Shown: piece by piece, positions 54,341 to 62,622 of the stretch
How the letters are laid out: each line of letters opens with the position of its first letter
How positions within the stretch are numbered: position 1 is the first letter of the stretch
Made by a program: the position numbers and the translations under genes
Notes under the pieces: model-generated
Seen by the model: only the letters and a program-made list of their open reading frames with translations
Databases searched by the model: none
What the model was told of the DNA's origin: nothing
Origin: CAUZIZ01 sp965218775
GTDB lineage: Bacteria; Acidobacteriota; UBA6911; RPQK01; JAJDTT01
Length of the DNA stretch: 64,000 nucleotides
NCBI GenBank assembly: GCA_965218775.1
Contig: CBDCLS010000006.1
Location: forward strand, 1,178,001 to 1,242,000
Direction: 5' to 3'

Positions 54341-55516
54341 ATGAAGCGGAAGAATACGATCACCCTGGGCGCGATCCTGGTTGTCGGAACCCTCGTGGTG
54401 AGCATGCAGGGCTTGATGGCCCAGCAGGACTCGACCCAGTACCATCGAATCGACGGTGCAGTGATCTACGACCACGACCCCTCCACCCAGCTGGGGGATG
54501 ACATCTTCGGCGACATCATCGCCGACTTCGAGAACGACGCTCCCGGGAGATGCTCCCATGGAGGTCCGGTCTGCCTGGAGTATCCCAACGGCAATATCGC
54601 GGCATTCCATAGCAACACCAGCGACCACAATCTGGATGGCTGGAGCGAGTACGCCCTCAGCAGGGATGGCGGTAGGACCTGGAAGCGCCACAACAAGGTG
54701 CAGTACAGCTTCGATGCCTACGCGAAGGACCAGAAGTATCCCGTCTGGGTGGAGGAGGGACTGGTCACGGAGAGGGGAACCATCATCCTGTTCCTCACCC
54801 ACTTCAGAGGCGTCGGAGGTGGCATCAGGATCCGGCTGGGAACCATCAAGAGCTACGACAACGGAGCGACCTGGACGGTCTACGAGACCCTGGATGATGG
54901 GGCTTTCACCGGATATCCCTGTTCCACGGCAGTGGTGGGCGAGACTAACTACGTCCTGGTCGACAGCAACGTGGGTGAGGTACAGGATGCCGGTCCCCAC
55001 GTCCTGTACGTCAGCAGGGACGACGGACGCAGCTGGAGCAAGCGGAGCGCCTTGAGTCTGGACCACGACAAGTGGTATGGCACCATGACTATCATGGCGG
55101 ACGGCCGATTGCTGGCCGGCGCCTACACAGAGAAGGACGAGCAGCATTTCTACTACTGCATCAGCAAGGACGAAGGCCACACCTGGGGTCCGCAGCAGAA
55201 GGCCTACGTGGACAAGATGATCCGGGACCCGGAGCTGGCCTATCTCAGCGGCAAGTACTACCTGCAGGGAAGATCAGGCCACGGCAAAGACGGGGGCTAT
55301 CGCTTCGTTCTCTATCAGTCGGATGACGGTGAGAGATGGGGGAAGGGAATCATCGTCAGTGGCGATAGGGGGCACCCCGACGGGTACAGTCAGAACTGCA
55401 TCATCAACAAGTACGACGACGACGTTCCCAATGAGCTGATGGCGGTGTACGCCATCGTCTACGAGCGCTACGACACCAACGAGTATGTCTATTTCATCCG
55501 GCCGGATGGGAACTAG
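54341..55516 (+). CDS. Secreted sialidase-like protein, family copy 3
   Basis: ATG 54341 follows GAGGAGAGGAGC and begins a signal peptide (ILVVGTLVVSMQGLMAQ); 391 residues. Asp-boxes are SRDGGRTWKR, SYDNGATWTV, SRDDGRSWSK and SKDEGHTWGP. Nearly the same sequence as copy 2 (39303-40442), with a short insertion (VGEVQDA) before the third box. Likely the product of a recent duplication. Confidence 0.8.
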   Translation: MKRKNTITLGAILVVGTLVVSMQGLMAQQDSTQYHRIDGAVIYDHDPSTQLGDDIFGDIIADFENDAPGRCSHGGPVCLEYPNGNIAAFHSNTSDHNLDGWSEYALSRDGGRTWKRHNKVQYSFDAYAKDQKYPVWVEEGLVTERGTIILFLTHFRGVGGGIRIRLGTIKSYDNGATWTVYETLDDGAFTGYPCSTAVVGETNYVLVDSNVGEVQDAGPHVLYVSRDDGRSWSKRSALSLDHDKWYGTMTIMADGRLLAGAYTEKDEQHFYYCISKDEGHTWGPQQKAYVDKMIRDPELAYLSGKYYLQGRSGHGKDGGYRFVLYQSDDGERWGKGIIVSGDRGHPDGYSQNCIINKYDDDVPNELMAVYAIVYERYDTNEYVYFIRPDGN

Positions 55517-55612
55517 CTGAATCCGGCTCAAGGCAGATTCCCAGAACGAGTCTTTGGGAAGTCCCGGTGGAGGGAGGCGAGGAAGTCCGACTCATTGACT
55601 CTCTGAACGATC

Positions 55613-55854
55613 GTGCCTTTGCCATCGTAGAAGATGGTATCTACTTTATCCCGGGACGACGTTGACTCCCCTTTACGCCGTCGGTTCGTACGTCCATTCA
55701 GTTCTACAGCTTTGCAGATGGAAGTGTGGAACGGCTAGTCGAAATCCCCGAACCGTGGATCCCTATTCTGTCCGTTTCCCCGGATGGCCAATGGTACCTG
55801 TACGACGATACAAAATGGGAGAACGATATCATGCTGGTGGAAAACTTCCGCTGA
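55613..55854 (+). pseudogene. WD40/TolB-like C-terminus of Ser/Thr kinase, remnant 1
   Basis: The frame reads FAIVEDGIYFIPGRR, an in-frame stop, then SIQFYSFADGSVERLVEIPE and ILSVSPDGQWYLYDDTKWEN, ending IMLVENFR. This is the final blade of acidobacterial kinase-linked TolB propellers. No kinase domain is adjacent. Confidence 0.72.
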
Positions 55855-56098
55855 GGCGATCGCTGCCTCGTCGAGTACCCCGCTCAGACTTCCGATTCGC
55901 TACTTGCCGTTTGTTCCATAGACGTGGAGGCAATGTTGGGCACATATCATCCCGCCTGTTCTCCCATCGTGCATAAACGCACACACAAGGGGCGAAGAAT
56001 CGAGAAACCAATCGGAGGATAGCTGTGATAGTCGGCACCCTGTCCGATTTGATCGAAATCGAACGGCCGCTTTCGCCTAATTGGCCAGAGCATACAGC

Positions 56099-56248
56099 CT
56101 AAGATTCTATTTGGTCTTTCAAGACGCCAGAGTCCTCTAGGTTCTTCTTTAGGTCTTCAAACTCTTTTCTTAAACTGCCTACTAGACCCCAAGCAGTAGT
56201 TGCCATACCCATGCCGATGATTCCAAAAATAAATCCTATTGTTTCCAT
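56099..56248 (-). CDS. 49-residue small membrane protein
   Basis: An ATG at 56246-56248 is preceded by GAGAGGAGCG, a strong ribosome site. The peptide METIGFIFGIIGMGMATTAW forms one hydrophobic helix followed by a charged tail (LRKEFEDLKKNLEDSGVLKD). I recall similar short proteins in many bacteria, function unknown. It is transcribed away from the neighbouring ISNCY-type element. Confidence 0.6.
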   Translation of the reverse strand: METIGFIFGIIGMGMATTAWGLVGSLRKEFEDLKKNLEDSGVLKDQIES

Positions 56249-56325
56249 TTTAACGCTCCTCTCTACTAGCTAGTTCCCATCCCAAGGACTTTAAATAGCT
56301 GAAAATGAAGGAGTAAGGTGGGGAT

Positions 56326-57876
56326 GTGGCCTCCCTTTTTTGTCAGACCTCTTTGTTAATCTTTTGGTGCGAACAAATTGAAAACAAAGAAGTTAACTCG
56401 AAAAAGGAGGCCCAACGTTGCGCCAGAAAACGGAAGAACGACTCCCCCTTTGCCACATTTTCCCCGACCACCAAATGGCCCGGGAACTGGAAAAGATCTC
56501 CGAGATCCTGGACCACAATCCCCGGATCTCGGCCTTAGTTTTACAGGATCTATGTGACACTTCCAATCCGCAGAAAGGCGCCAGCGGACTCAGTGCCGAG
56601 TTTGTCCTACGAGCGACCCTCGTCAAACAGCTGCACGGCTTCAGCTACGAGCAGCTGGCCTTTCACCTACTCGACTCCCAGAGCTTCCGCAGTTTTGTGC
56701 GTCACCCCCTGGGCTGGATGCCGAATAGGTCCACCCTGCAGCGCAATATCTCGAAGATCTCTGAAGCCAGCTGGAAAGAGATCAATACCGTCTTGGTGGG
56801 CTGGGCCGCTCAGAAGGGACTGGAAAAGGGCCAGCGCATCCGCCTCGATTCGACCGCCGTCGAGAGCGACATTCATCATCCGACCGACAGTGCCCTGCTC
56901 GACGATGCGGTGCGCACGGTGAGCCGGCTTCTGGGACAGCTCAAGGAGCGACAAGGCGCGCTCGAAGCCGAAGGCCAGGCGTCGACGGCGGTGGTCTTTA
57001 CCAACCACAGCCGACGAGCCAAGCGGCGGGCTTTTCAGATCGCCAACGGCCGAGGAGCCAAACGCCAGCGCGCCTATCGCGATCTGTTGAAGGTCGCCCG
57101 CAAAACCTACGGCTACGGCCTCACGGCCTTGCAAGCCGATTTGCCGGCCGCCGACCTGCTGACCGTGGCGCTGCTGGTCTCCTTGGAGCATTACCTGAAG
57201 CTGATGGCCCGGGTCATCGATCAAACGGAGCGACGCGTCCTGCGCGGCGAGACCGTGCCCGCCGCCGAGAAGGTCTTTTCGATTTTTGAAGAGCATACGG
57301 ACATCATCAAAAAAGGCCAGCGCGAACCGACCTATGGGCACAAGATCTTTCTGACCGGCGGTCGCTCGTCGCTGATCTTGAACTGTGAAGTCCTGGCTGG
57401 AAACCCGGCCGATGTGGGTCAGCTCCAACCCTTGCTCGGAGCCCATCGAGAGGTCTACGGTCGCTATCCGCGTCAGATGGCGGCGGACCGGGGCTTTTAC
57501 AGCCAAGCCAATTTGACCTGGGCCAAAGGGGAGGGCATCCAGGATGCCGCCTTTGATCGCAAGGGAAGTCTGCCGATCAGCGAGATGGTGCGCTCCAGCT
57601 GGCTTTACAAACAGTTGAGACGTTTTCGCGCCGGCATTGAGGGTTGTATCTCGTGGCTCAAGCGCGTCTTCGGGCTGGACCGCTGCACCTGGAAAGGCTG
57701 GGAGCACTTCCAGCAGTACGTGCAGGCTTCCGTGGTCAGCTACAACCTGCTCGTTCTGGCCCGTTTGCTTCCCTGAGACCGTTGCAGCCTCTTGGAACCC
57801 AAAACGCTCGGAGCTGCGGCCGCAGTGTCTGCAAAATCCAGCTCCGTCATCCTCCTGCTGGCGAAAAAGGGTCCAC
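56326..57876 (+). mobile_element. ISNCY-type insertion sequence, borders approximate
   Basis: One intact transposase gene is flanked by weakly matching inverted ends: GTGGCCTCCCTTTTT at 56326 and the complement of GTGGACCCTTTTT ending at 57876. A stronger 18-bp inverted pair, TAGCTAGTTCCCATCCCA (56267-56284) and its complement with one change (57962-57979), lies further out and might be the true border or a repeat in the target. Confidence 0.55.
56418..57776 (+). CDS. ISNCY family transposase
   Basis: 452 residues, initiated at TTG after AAAGGAGG. It is a DDE transposase with SAEFVLRATLVKQLHGFSYE at the N-terminus (DUF772-like), RIRLDSTAVESDIHHPTDSA for the first Asp, PRQMAADRGFYSQANL for the second and RFRAGIEGCISWLKRVFGLD for the Glu. 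This matches ISNCY-family proteins often found in Proteobacteria and Acidobacteriota. Intact and probably functional. Confidence 0.85.
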   Translation: MRQKTEERLPLCHIFPDHQMARELEKISEILDHNPRISALVLQDLCDTSNPQKGASGLSAEFVLRATLVKQLHGFSYEQLAFHLLDSQSFRSFVRHPLGWMPNRSTLQRNISKISEASWKEINTVLVGWAAQKGLEKGQRIRLDSTAVESDIHHPTDSALLDDAVRTVSRLLGQLKERQGALEAEGQASTAVVFTNHSRRAKRRAFQIANGRGAKRQRAYRDLLKVARKTYGYGLTALQADLPAADLLTVALLVSLEHYLKLMARVIDQTERRVLRGETVPAAEKVFSIFEEHTDIIKKGQREPTYGHKIFLTGGRSSLILNCEVLAGNPADVGQLQPLLGAHREVYGRYPRQMAADRGFYSQANLTWAKGEGIQDAAFDRKGSLPISEMVRSSWLYKQLRRFRAGIEGCISWLKRVFGLDRCTWKGWEHFQQYVQASVVSYNLLVLARLLP

Positions 57877-58085
57877 CGAGCACAAAGTGGTCTTTGCCCG
57901 CTGCCTATGGTATATTAAGTATCTTAGAATCAGCTAATTAACAAAGCTTAAAAGTCAATTCTGGGATGGAAACTAGCTATAACGCCAAGCTCAGCCGCAG
58001 CTTTAGTTGTTGGCTGCATTTCTACCAATAGGTCCGGAAGTACCAGTCGATTCACACCAAGCAACCCTACACTACGGCGGTCCAG
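57877..58085. other. Spacer between ISNCY element and kinase remnant
   Basis: AT-rich, no gene; it contains the outer inverted repeat arm at 57962-57979. Confidence 0.4.
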
Positions 58086-58650
58086 TTACTCCCCCGTCGG
58101 CACCAGTTGCTTGAGTTCTTCGAACCAGTTGAGGACGACGTTCACCTTGCCTACTGAAGCTCGCCGCCAGGCCGCGACGAGTGCCTCCTCTGGTGGTTCC
58201 AGCGCCCGTACAAAATGCTGGCCATCGGGAGTCACATCGTAGCAGCGGACTGGTGTAAGTGATTCGTATCTTCCCTGGAACAGCGGCACTGGTTTGCCCG
58301 GTCTCAACCTGCCCGCCGCGATCCACCCACACCAGTTGGTACTTTGCCCGCGGACTGACAGACCCGCCAATATAGGCCAGGGTTCCCGACTGGGAAAAGG
58401 CGAACTCAGCAGCCCCGGTTTCGTTGTTGCTATTACCGGTCCAAATAGCGTGCCTCACCCCCTCCAGGACAGGCACCTCCGGACCGGTGACGGCCAGTTC
58501 GTTCAAATCGAAAGGGACCGCCCACAGGGTCGCCTCCCGGGCGAAGACGAGATGCCCGGTGGGGACGTAGTGGGCATCCGAGCCTCCTTCGATGAGGACC
58601 TTTCTCTCTCCGGTCTCCAAGGACTAATGGGTCGAGAACTGCTGCAGTAG
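58086..58650 (-). pseudogene. WD40/TolB-like C-terminus of Ser/Thr kinase, remnant 2
   Basis: The first frame reads DAHYVPTGHLVFAREATLWA, VPFDLNELAVTG, FAFSQSGTLAYIGG and QLVWVDRGGQ. A second frame supplies the tail DVTPDGQHFVRALEPPEEAL and NVVLNWFEELKQLVPTGE. Both are highly typical of the propeller end of acidobacterial kinases. A frameshift near 58300 and the missing N-terminus make it a pseudogene. Confidence 0.8.
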
Positions 58651-58844
58651 GATCCCTCACGATATGGATAGCTGACTATCCGATTAGATAGACATCGAAC
58701 CCCATCTCTTGCGACATCCTCTCCAGTTACTGTTCAGGATTTCTCCCATGAAATGAATAAGTTATATCCGATGAATTGCCCGGATAGTCGATCCGCCGCG
58801 CTATTGGCACGATCCTTGCTTCTGTTCCCACTAGGAGTAGAAAG

Positions 58845-59261
58845 ATGAGAAACTCGGTGATCCAGATCCTTAGCATAATGAGCGTTCTTTCGGTAACAGT
58901 GCTGGCAGACCCCTTGCCTCCACTTCCGGATTACATCAGTGTCCAGGTTCCTTTCGAGTTCCATCTTGGGAACAAGGTTCTTCCTGCCGGTGGCTATCTC
59001 ATCCTCCAAGTCGGCTTCGGTCTTCAGATCTGTCTCGAGGGTATCGTGTGTGAAAAGATGCCCGTGACATTCTTCGCGGCTGAGAAGGGGTGTGCGCAGG
59101 CACGGCTGGCCTTCCATCGCTATGGGGATGAGAACTTTCTTTCCCAGGTATGGGTGGGAGGGTATACCTACCAGTTCTCACCGTCTCAACGAGAAGGTGA
59201 TTTGATCGGAACCACCGTGCCGCTAGAGGTGGTGCTCGTCGAGGGCCGATCGCTGCTCTGA
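58845..59261 (+). CDS. Exported hypothetical protein of an acidobacterial family
   Basis: 138 residues after AGGAGTAGAAAG. Signal peptide (ILSIMSVLSVTVLAD), then VQVPFEFHLGNKVLPAGGYL, the start of a small beta-barrel-like domain (PF-F-VG-KVLPAG-Y) that I associate with Acidobacteriota exported proteins. Two Cys pairs (ICLEGIVCE) may form a disulfide. Function unknown. Confidence 0.7.
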   Translation: MRNSVIQILSIMSVLSVTVLADPLPPLPDYISVQVPFEFHLGNKVLPAGGYLILQVGFGLQICLEGIVCEKMPVTFFAAEKGCAQARLAFHRYGDENFLSQVWVGGYTYQFSPSQREGDLIGTTVPLEVVLVEGRSLL

Positions 59262-59304
59262 AGCAGACGCCAGTGTAGAGTCATGAATAGGCATCCTCAG
59301 GTGA

Positions 59305-59592
59305 GAAGGGTCCATCACGAAGGTTCTCGTCGAGGAATACGGCCCCTTCAGAGAGCGATTCGAGGAGTACATCCTGGAACGCACGGCCAACCATCCCTCC
59401 CTGGTTCCCATGATTATGCATGGTCAGGGTCAGGCCCGCTTCCGCCTCGCTTGCAAGGAGACAGTACAAGCCAAGAACCTGCTCTTCCCGTGGCACAGGG
59501 GCGACGAGACGCTCGGCAAGCTGTTTGATCGGCTCTGTGATGAGGGTGCCGAGAGCGTGGAGCAGGAATTAGACCGGCGGACCAAAACCTAG
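59305..59592 (+). pseudogene. FRERFEEYILERTT-family ORF lacking a start
   Basis: The open frame reads VEEYGPFRERFEEYILERTA then NHPSLVPMIM, FRLACKETVQAKNLLFPWHR and LFDRLCDEGAESVEQELDRR. It is homologous to 17807-17971 and extends it at the C-terminus. A stop at 59302-59304 lies just ahead, and no ATG/GTG/TTG precedes the conserved part, so the 5' end seems lost unless a rare start is used. Confidence 0.5.
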
Positions 59593-59749
59593 CCGTACAG
59601 AAGCCAGAAAGGAGGACCTGATGGCACTCTGCTGAAGGGGTCTCTCCTGGTTCCCGTCCCGTGCTAACCCCTGTTGATCCTTCCCCTCCTCCTTGCTAGC
59701 CTGGGTTCGGCTGAGAACCGGAATTCCCTTTCGCTGAGGAGGATGGACG

Positions 59750-61282
59750 ATGAGGATGAGACTAGCGACTCTGTGCGTGGTTTCTCTTGCGATTTCCCTT
59801 ACGGTAGAAAGTGCCTTGGCGGAGCCGGAGGGGGCTCAGGAGCCCCTGGACATCGGCTCCCGGTTGGAGCTGTTCGTGGACGACTACCTGATCGAATCGA
59901 TGGATGGGGTCAGACTGAAGCTGCACGAGCCATACTCTGCTGGCAAAGTCCTGACGTTTGACCGGCCCTGGGAGGGCACCACCTGCTTCTACGTGACCGT
60001 GTTCCAGGATGGCCAGCGCTACCGCATGTACTACCGGGGCAGCAGCGATCCTGAAACCAGCCCCCCGTCGGCGCTGAAACCGGGCGAGGTTTCCATCCCA
60101 AAGCATCCCCCGGTGATCTGCTACGCCGAGAGTCTAGACGGGATCCAGTGGAAGAGACCCTCTCTCGGTCTTCACGAATTCAACGGGTCTAGGGAAAACA
60201 ACATCGTGTGGATGGACCAGCCGGGGGCACAGAGGGTCACGGACTGCATGTACGTTTTCAAGGATGGGAACCCGGCGGCTCCCGACTCCCAGCGCTACAA
60301 GGCGGTGGGAGGCTCCAGCCCTCCCCTCGTGGCTCTCGTCTCAGCCGACGGCCTAGGCTGGCAAGAGTTCCAGGGGCAGAAGTCCCTCATTTCCGAGGGC
60401 CTGCACAGCAACGCCTTCGACGCCTTGAGCGTGGTCTTCTGGGACTCCGTTCGCACTCGCTATGTCATCTTTTTCCGGGATATGAGTGGGGGAGCTGAGG
60501 ACCCGACAGTGAAAAACTACGGCAATCGGAGCTTCAAGTACGCCACGTCGGAGGACTTCACGCACTGGACCTACCCCCGGTGGGTGGACTTCGGTGGCGC
60601 TCCCTACGAGCATCTGTACACCAATGGCACGACGCCGTACTTTCGGGCCCCGCACATCTACCTGGCCTTCCCCAAGAGGTTCCTTCCCTGGCGCAGCTCC
60701 TTCCCGGACGCACCTCGTCCCGGCCTGTCCGAAGGCGTGTTCATGAGCAGCCGGGACGGACTGCACTGGGACCGGCGCTTCCTGGAAGCCTTTATCCGGC
60801 CGGGTCGGGACCCCCGGAACTGGCTCAACCGGAACAACCTACCTTCGGCCGGGTTGGTGTCCACGTCTGCCGACGAGATCTCCCTCTACGTGGTTCGCAA
60901 CTACAAGTTCCCCAGTGTGCACCTAGAGCGCATGGTTTTGCGAACGGACGGCTTCGTGTCGGTCCACGCCGGGCACGCGGGCGGCGAGTTCGTCACCAAG
61001 CCTCTAGTGTTCCAGGGCGACAAACTGGTCCTCAACTTTGCCACCTCGGCTGCGGGCAGCATCCGCCTAGAGATCCAGGAGGCCCAAGGGAACCCACTAC
61101 CAGGCTTTGCCCTGGAGGAATCACCCCTTATCTGGGGAGATGAGATCGAGCATACGGTGCGGTGGGAACGGACTCATGCCAAGGCGACTTCAGATAAGCC
61201 CCTGGCCCGGATTGCCGGGAAGCCAGTCCGCCTGCGGTTCGTGATGAAGGATGCAGATCTCTACTCCCTGAGGTTCAGGTAG
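59750..61282 (+). CDS. Secreted propeller hydrolase-like protein, canonical member
   Basis: ATG 59750 follows GAGGAGGATGG; signal peptide VSLAISLTVESALAE; 510 residues. Signature: DIGSRLELFVDDYLIESMDG then RLKLHEPYSAGKVLTFDRPW. Propeller strands: YRMYYRGSSDPET, YAESLDGIQWKRPSLGLHEF, YVIFFRDMSGGAED, YATSEDFTHWTYP and FMSSRDGLHWDRRF. C-terminal beta-sandwich from about 400 (VFQGDKLVLNFATSAAGSIR) to KPVRLRFVMKDADLYSLRFR. It is the reference copy for the internally deleted paralogue at 52911-53606. Acidic residues of an active site (FVDD, EHLYTNGT and RDGLHWDR) are candidates only. Confidence 0.78.
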   Translation: MRMRLATLCVVSLAISLTVESALAEPEGAQEPLDIGSRLELFVDDYLIESMDGVRLKLHEPYSAGKVLTFDRPWEGTTCFYVTVFQDGQRYRMYYRGSSDPETSPPSALKPGEVSIPKHPPVICYAESLDGIQWKRPSLGLHEFNGSRENNIVWMDQPGAQRVTDCMYVFKDGNPAAPDSQRYKAVGGSSPPLVALVSADGLGWQEFQGQKSLISEGLHSNAFDALSVVFWDSVRTRYVIFFRDMSGGAEDPTVKNYGNRSFKYATSEDFTHWTYPRWVDFGGAPYEHLYTNGTTPYFRAPHIYLAFPKRFLPWRSSFPDAPRPGLSEGVFMSSRDGLHWDRRFLEAFIRPGRDPRNWLNRNNLPSAGLVSTSADEISLYVVRNYKFPSVHLERMVLRTDGFVSVHAGHAGGEFVTKPLVFQGDKLVLNFATSAAGSIRLEIQEAQGNPLPGFALEESPLIWGDEIEHTVRWERTHAKATSDKPLARIAGKPVRLRFVMKDADLYSLRFR

Positions 61283-62221
61283 GAGCAGAGTTCGCCAACT
61301 CGTCGGAGGGCTCTTGCTGCTCGCGTCGCAGTGCGGAGACTACCTCCTCATGGCCAAAGAAAGTGCCCGGGCTGAGTTTCATCAGACTCGGTGGCAAGAA
61401 AGGGCTGCGGCTCACCTCCGGCGGAAAGCAAAGAAATGTCGAAGTTTTGGGTGGAGACAAAGTCTGCAAACGCCAGTAAATTGCCGTCTGGAGACCTCTT
61501 GATGGGATAGTAATAAGTGAGGGGCTTATGAGGCTAAGGGGGCTTTCTCTACTGAGCTGTGAGAATTATTTCTTTCTAGAGGTAGTGGTAGAAGCCCCTC
61601 AAGCCCCCGAACCTCCCTCTAATTACAATAGTAGTCACAGAATAGTAGTCACAGATTCAGAGCGGTCTTGTCCTAACCAGATAGGCTCCTTCCCAATCTT
61701 GACGGCTCTTCAAGGAATGGAGTGGAACCTTGTAGAGCTCCTCCTCCGCCCAGGCCACCTAACCCGCCACCACCTTCTTGGCACTTGAATCAATGTGACG
61801 TCAGAAGTATCTTAGATAATAAGACGTTCTTCATTTGCTGAGGCGGCGCGTCAGGAAACAAACTCCTCGCGCGTGTAGGCAAGTGGGGGTCGAGAGGGTG
61901 ATGGGGTAGAGAGATGGAGTCTCCCTACCTGAAACTCCCTTCCAAAACCCAGTGTGCGGGGCTTTATCTCTTGAGGCTCCGTCGCCCTCTCAACGTTTTC
62001 CACCCGAAGTGTTTACGTTAAATCTCAGTCCATCAACTCTCAAGAACATTTTCCCGACAGCGACACCGACTTGGCGGTGGCATCTTTGAAGACGAAGGGG
62101 GGAGTCCAGACGTCCAGCCTGCCTTCAGGTGCCCGTTGACTTTGCGGCCACTCAGCTGGTTCTGAAGGTTCGTAGGCGAAAGGAGCCCCAAATCATGGGC
62201 TGCTCAAGGCCCAAGCGCCAG
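61283..62221. other. Long intergenic stretch without a gene
   Basis: Nothing recognisable is found in either strand. There is a small direct repeat (AGTAGTCACAGA around 61629-61655). Base composition is lower in GC than in the flanking genes. Confidence 0.5.
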
Positions 62222-62442
62222 TCAATAAGCCCAGCGAGGGCGGCGAGATTCGCCACTGTGGCAAACGTGTCTTTCCATGATCTGCCCATCCCTCCACCGC
62301 ACCCTGTACGCTGCCTTGACCCAAATCTCATCCGGGTGATCAAACCTCGGCTGGGACAACGCTGTCGTTCCGCCGGCCTCTTCGAAAGACCGGCCAGCGC
62401 TGTTGTGGCGGCAGTGGAGATGAATGAGCGACGTTTGATCAT
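62222..62442 (-). pseudogene. Decayed Tat-signal protein start
   Basis: From ATG 62440-62442 the frame reads MIKRRSFISTAATTALAGLS, a Tat signal. A frameshift near 62375 is suspected because another frame continues QPRFDHPDEIWVKAAYRVRW to a stop at 62224. The family is not identifiable. Confidence 0.35.
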
Positions 62443-62622
62443 TTCGGATACCGTAGTCCCTTGACCTTGGTCTTGATCACCCAACTCCACATTTTGGCAT
62501 CTCATCTTCACACCATCTTCGGCCGCTCCTCCATCGCGAAATCCTCAACGCAGGCCTGGCTACGCCTGCGGTTTCGCTCAATCGTTCCCGGTCAAATCTG
62601 CGAAGTTATTTTTGCACGAACC

